A stretch of DNA of 8,162 nucleotides from an uncultured Clostridia bacterium (GTDB lineage Bacteria; Bacillota; Clostridia; TANB77; CAG-508), in NCBI GenBank assembly GCA_944390615.1, contig CALXRJ010000155.1, positions 1-8,162 of the forward strand. The letters are read 5' to 3'. This document shows, in pieces, positions 5,964-8,162 of the stretch (position 1 is the stretch's first letter; each line of letters opens with the position of its first letter). The position numbers and the translations under genes were made by a program. The notes beneath the pieces were generated by a model. The model was not told the origin of the DNA, ran no database searches, and saw only the letters and a program-made list of their open reading frames with translations.

Positions 5964-7365
5964 TTACATTTTATTTACAATTTCTTTAAATTGTCTTCCT
6001 CTGTCATACATATTTTTAAACATGTCAAAACTTGTGCTTGCTGGTGAAAATAATACAACTTGATTTGGTGTGGCATATCTTTTAGCAAGAATTACAGCTT
6101 GTGATAAACTATTTGCCATATATAGATTGATTTCCTTGTTTTGTCTTTCTTGTTCTTCTTTGACTGCTTCAAATATTTTTCCTGCTGTTTGACCCATTAG
6201 AATAAGTGTTTTTACTTTGCTTAAAATTGGTTTAGCAATTGGTGTATAATCTAAATTTTTGTCAGCTCCTCCTGCTATTAATACAATTTCTTCATGAAAA
6301 GCATTTAATCCTGAAATTGTTCTAGTTGGCGTAGAACTTGCTGAGTCATTGTACCATTTTACACCATTTATTTCTTTTACAAATTCAATTCTATGCTCTA
6401 CACCAGGAAATTTTTTTATCACATCTATGGCTGTTTCTTCGTCAACTAAAGTTCTGGTAGCTGCTAAACATGCACAAATATTTTCATAATTATGCATTCC
6501 TCTAATGGTTACATCTTTGGTGTTTACCATATGTTTTCTTAATTTATCATCACATTCTTTTATGATGTCACCATCTACCATGTAGCCATTATCTAATTTT
6601 TGTTTACTACTAAAAAATATCACTTTTCCTTTGGCTTCTGGTGCACAATTTTTGGTGATTTCATTATCATAATTTAAAATTAAAATTCCATCTTGATTTT
6701 GATATTTAAAAATATTTTTTTTGGCCTCTATATATTCTTCCAAATCTTTATGGACATTTAAATGGTTTGGTGTAATATTGGTTATAACAGCAATATCTGG
6801 GCTTACTTCCATGCCCATCAGTTGAAAACTACTTAATTCTAATACTACTTTATCTTCTGGTAAAATTTCATTTAATTTGGTAAACAGTGGTGTTCCAATA
6901 TTTCCGCCAACATAACAAGTATAGCCTGCTTTTTTTAAGATTTCTGAAATTAAGGTAGTTGTGGTGGTTTTTCCATCACTTCCTGTTACACCAATCATTT
7001 GACAAGGACACATTTTCATCAGTAATTCTATTTCTGTTGTTACAATCGCACCTTGGTCTGCTTCCTCTTCTAGTTCTGGTGTGGTTGGTAAACAACTTGG
7101 GCTACGAAGTATTAGATCAAAATTATGTAATTTTGATAAATAATTTTTTCCGGAATGACATTTCCATCGCATAATTGGTTACTTGATCAATTATTTCTTT
7201 GGGAATTTCTCCAATTTCTCTGCTATCGAATACGGTAACAATTGATTTTTTTTCATGAAAATAGTCTATCAGTGGTAAATTACTTACCCCTAAACCTATA
7301 ATGGCTACTTTTTTTGCTTTAATGTATTGTTCAAATTCTTTTAATTTTTCATTTTCATATTCCAA
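5964..7365 (-). CDS. murD: UDP-N-acetylmuramoylalanine--D-glutamate ligase MurD, interrupted by a +1 frame change at a CGG codon
   Basis: MurD is the cytoplasmic ATP-dependent ligase that adds D-Glu to UDP-MurNAc-L-Ala in peptidoglycan precursor synthesis. Two frames together give 466 residues, close to the usual 440-470. Residues 1-71 (7365-7153) hold the nucleotide-sugar-binding fold, VAIIGLGVSNLPLIDYF. From Gly72 (7151-5964) come GENYL-like GKNYL, the ATP loop GVTGSDGKTTT (125-135), ELSSFQL (176-182), HNYEN (291-295), YNDSASSTPTR (338-348), AGGADK (364-369) and the C-terminal SPASTSFDMFKNMYDRG. Straight reading stops at TAA 7123-7125, nine codons after the CGG at 7150-7152. Skipping the C at 7152 restores the protein. 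The start is TTG 7365, 8 bases after GGGAG. A promoter lies at 7489-7517. Confidence 0.93.
7150..7152 (-). other. +1 frameshift site at CGG in murD
   Basis: The minus strand reads ATG TCA TTC CGG AAA AAA in the upstream frame. The downstream MurD frame is recovered as ATG TCA TTC (C) GGA AAA AAT TAT, giving SFGKNYL. The skipped base is the C at 7152. The restored Gly72 matches the Gly of the G-x-NYL segment common in clostridial MurD proteins as I remember them. No strong Shine-Dalgarno-like stimulator is visible upstream. Confidence 0.75.
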
Positions 7366-7488
7366 TTTAACTTCTCCCTTTCTTGTTTTGATTTTCTTTT
7401 ACTCCTAAAAAATTTTTCCAAATGGTTTAGAATAAAATCTATCACTTCATTTTATGCTTTTTATTTCTATTTTGTACCTGGTGCACTT

Positions 7489-7517
7489 ATATTATCATAA
7501 AAATGTTGATTTTTCAA
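7489..7517 (-). promoter_or_regulatory. Predicted promoter upstream of murD
   Basis: On the minus strand: TTGAAA (-35, 7512-7517), a 17-base spacer, and TAATAT (-10, 7489-7494) preceded by TGA, an extended -10. An alternative reading uses GATAAT two bases earlier. It lies just after the terminator at 7538-7579 and about 120 bases before the murD start, so murD begins a new transcription unit. The 230-base gap 7366-7595 otherwise holds an unused-looking AGGAG near 7405 with no start codon at the right spacing. Confidence 0.6.
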
Positions 7518-7537
7518 TATTGGTTTATAAAAACATA

Positions 7538-7579
7538 GGAAAAAGAGGAGATTGGTAAAAAAACCTCTCCTCTTTTTCC
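7538..7579 (-). terminator. Intrinsic terminator after the ssb-like gene
   Basis: GGAAAAAGAGGAGA (7538-7551) and TCTCCTCTTTTTCC (7566-7579) form a perfect 14-bp stem, extended by a GGT/ACC pairing inside the loop. On the minus strand it follows the stop at 7596 by 16 bases and is followed by TATGTTTTTAT, an imperfect U-tract. It separates the ssb-like gene from murD. There is an A-run on the other side, so it may act in both directions. Confidence 0.8.
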
Positions 7580-7595
7580 TTGGTTAGAAAATTTT

Positions 7596-8162
7596 TTATG
7601 TCAGATCGTCTTGTAAAACATTTTCCATACGATGCATACGCATGATTGAAACTTCGTAAGCAATCCTTTTTTCTCTCGGCTCAGTGCTTTTTGTATATTC
7701 TCTACTTTGAATTCTTCCATAAAGCTGTATATAAGTCTTCACATTTTGATATCTTGCCCACCGAGCAATTTTTCCCCATATGATACATGGAATATAGTCC
7801 GATTTTCTATCTGTCCTGCTAACAGCTATCAATAAATCGGTTACCTCCTTGCCTAGTGGCGTTTTTCGATAGACTGGTGGTTTGACGATATAGCCCTCCA
7901 AATAGATATTGTTCGTATTGGGTCCTGTTATCATATTCTTGCAATCTTCATAAAAATTAATTGCTGATGCAAAGAAAAACAACAGTAGTCTGGTATGTTC
8001 TCCTTCCTGCCTATAGGATCGAAAAGTTCCAGCAAGCTCAACCCATTGGCCAATGAGAGATCGTTTTAACCACCCTTCGAGCAAAAATTCCGATACAATA
8101 ATCGGAATCACATCCTCTACACCGCTCTGTCTTTTCACAGAAACTTGTGATCGATAAAACTT
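7596..8162 (-). CDS. Single-stranded DNA-binding-like OB-fold protein, C-terminal part (partial)
   Basis: The frame stays open to the right edge (KFYRSQVSVKRQSG... from 8162), so the N-terminus is outside the window. The GTG at 8138 is an internal codon, not the likely start. The 188 visible residues include VELAGTFRSYRQEG, then IYLEGYIVKPPVYRKTPLGKEVTDLLIAV, SDYIPCIIWGKIARWARY and YGRIQSREYTK. The KTPLG...DLLIAV...YIPC..WG...A pattern followed by GRIQSR is typical of an Ssb-like OB-fold family in Clostridia, as I recall it. These proteins probably bind ssDNA in the cytoplasm, and the exact role is unknown. Codon use differs from the other genes: CTC, CCG, TCG, GTC, CGA, AGG and one CGG (7761-7763, Arg in ARWAR) all appear, which suggests acquisition from elsewhere or different expression. 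A terminator follows the stop. Confidence 0.75.
   Translation of the reverse strand, partial: KFYRSQVSVKRQSGVEDVIPIIVSEFLLEGWLKRSLIGQWVELAGTFRSYRQEGEHTRLLLFFFASAINFYEDCKNMITGPNTNNIYLEGYIVKPPVYRKTPLGKEVTDLLIAVSRTDRKSDYIPCIIWGKIARWARYQNVKTYIQLYGRIQSREYTKSTEPREKRIAYEVSIMRMHRMENVLQDDLT

Noticed and set aside
5964..7365. murD as a decaying pseudogene
   Set aside because: All catalytic motifs downstream are intact, and there is only one lesion, identical in type to the one in nusA.
7471..7490. Possible operator around GTGCACCAGGTAC near the murD transcription start
   Set aside because: The dyad symmetry is imperfect and limited to a few bases, and no known regulator site is recognised.
8136..8138. 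GTG as the start of the ssb-like gene
   Set aside because: The frame stays open upstream to the window edge, and the upstream residues (KFYRSQVSVKR) fit the family, so the true start is outside the window.
1..8162. CRISPR arrays, insertion sequences, tRNA or rRNA genes
   Set aside because: No regularly spaced repeats, transposase motifs, terminal inverted repeats or tRNA-like cloverleaf sequences were seen on either strand.

Overview
The window looks like a piece of a low-GC Firmicutes chromosome, most likely a clostridia-like and possibly uncultured gut lineage. The DNA is very AT-rich, arginine is coded mainly by AGA and CGT, and Shine-Dalgarno sequences are strong. The gene order rimP-nusA-ylxR-infB-rbfA is the classic Firmicutes translation/transcription operon. 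Every gene is on the minus strand, so transcription runs from high to low coordinates.

Layout in transcription order. (1) 8162-7596: the C-terminal part of a single-stranded-DNA-binding-like OB-fold protein, cut by the window edge, with visibly different codon use, followed by a strong intrinsic terminator (7538-7579). (2) A promoter at 7489-7517, then murD (7365-5964), which is readable only through a +1 frame change. (3) A 193-residue protein of unknown function (5904-5323) with a Tyr-rich head and a Pro/Arg-rich tail. (4) A sigma-A-type promoter (5204-5232) and a structured leader, followed by rimP (5070-4624), nusA (4540-3445, also broken by a +1 frame change), ylxR (3443-3171), infB (3178-254) and the start of rbfA (239-1, cut by the window edge). 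No ylxQ (L7Ae-like) gene lies between ylxR and infB.

The operon genes act together in ribosome maturation (RimP, RbfA), translation initiation (IF2) and transcription pausing, termination and antitermination (NusA). YlxR is a small putative nucleic-acid-binding protein. MurD acts in cytoplasmic peptidoglycan precursor synthesis.

The most striking observation concerns the two frame changes. In both nusA and murD, the frame is restored by skipping exactly one base, the C of an in-frame CGG codon, so that the next codon read is GGA (Gly) at a position where the family usually has Gly. By manual scan of about 2,300 codons from rbfA to murD, these are the only two in-frame CGG codons, against roughly 110 arginines written with other codons. 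Two random sequencing errors or mutations would not be expected to land on the same otherwise absent codon. This suggests that CGG is unassigned or hungry in this organism and is passed by +1 frameshifting, or that CGGA is read as a four-base Gly codon. One further in-frame CGG (followed by T) occurs in the compositionally different ssb-like gene and appears to be read as ordinary Arg. It is the main counter-example.
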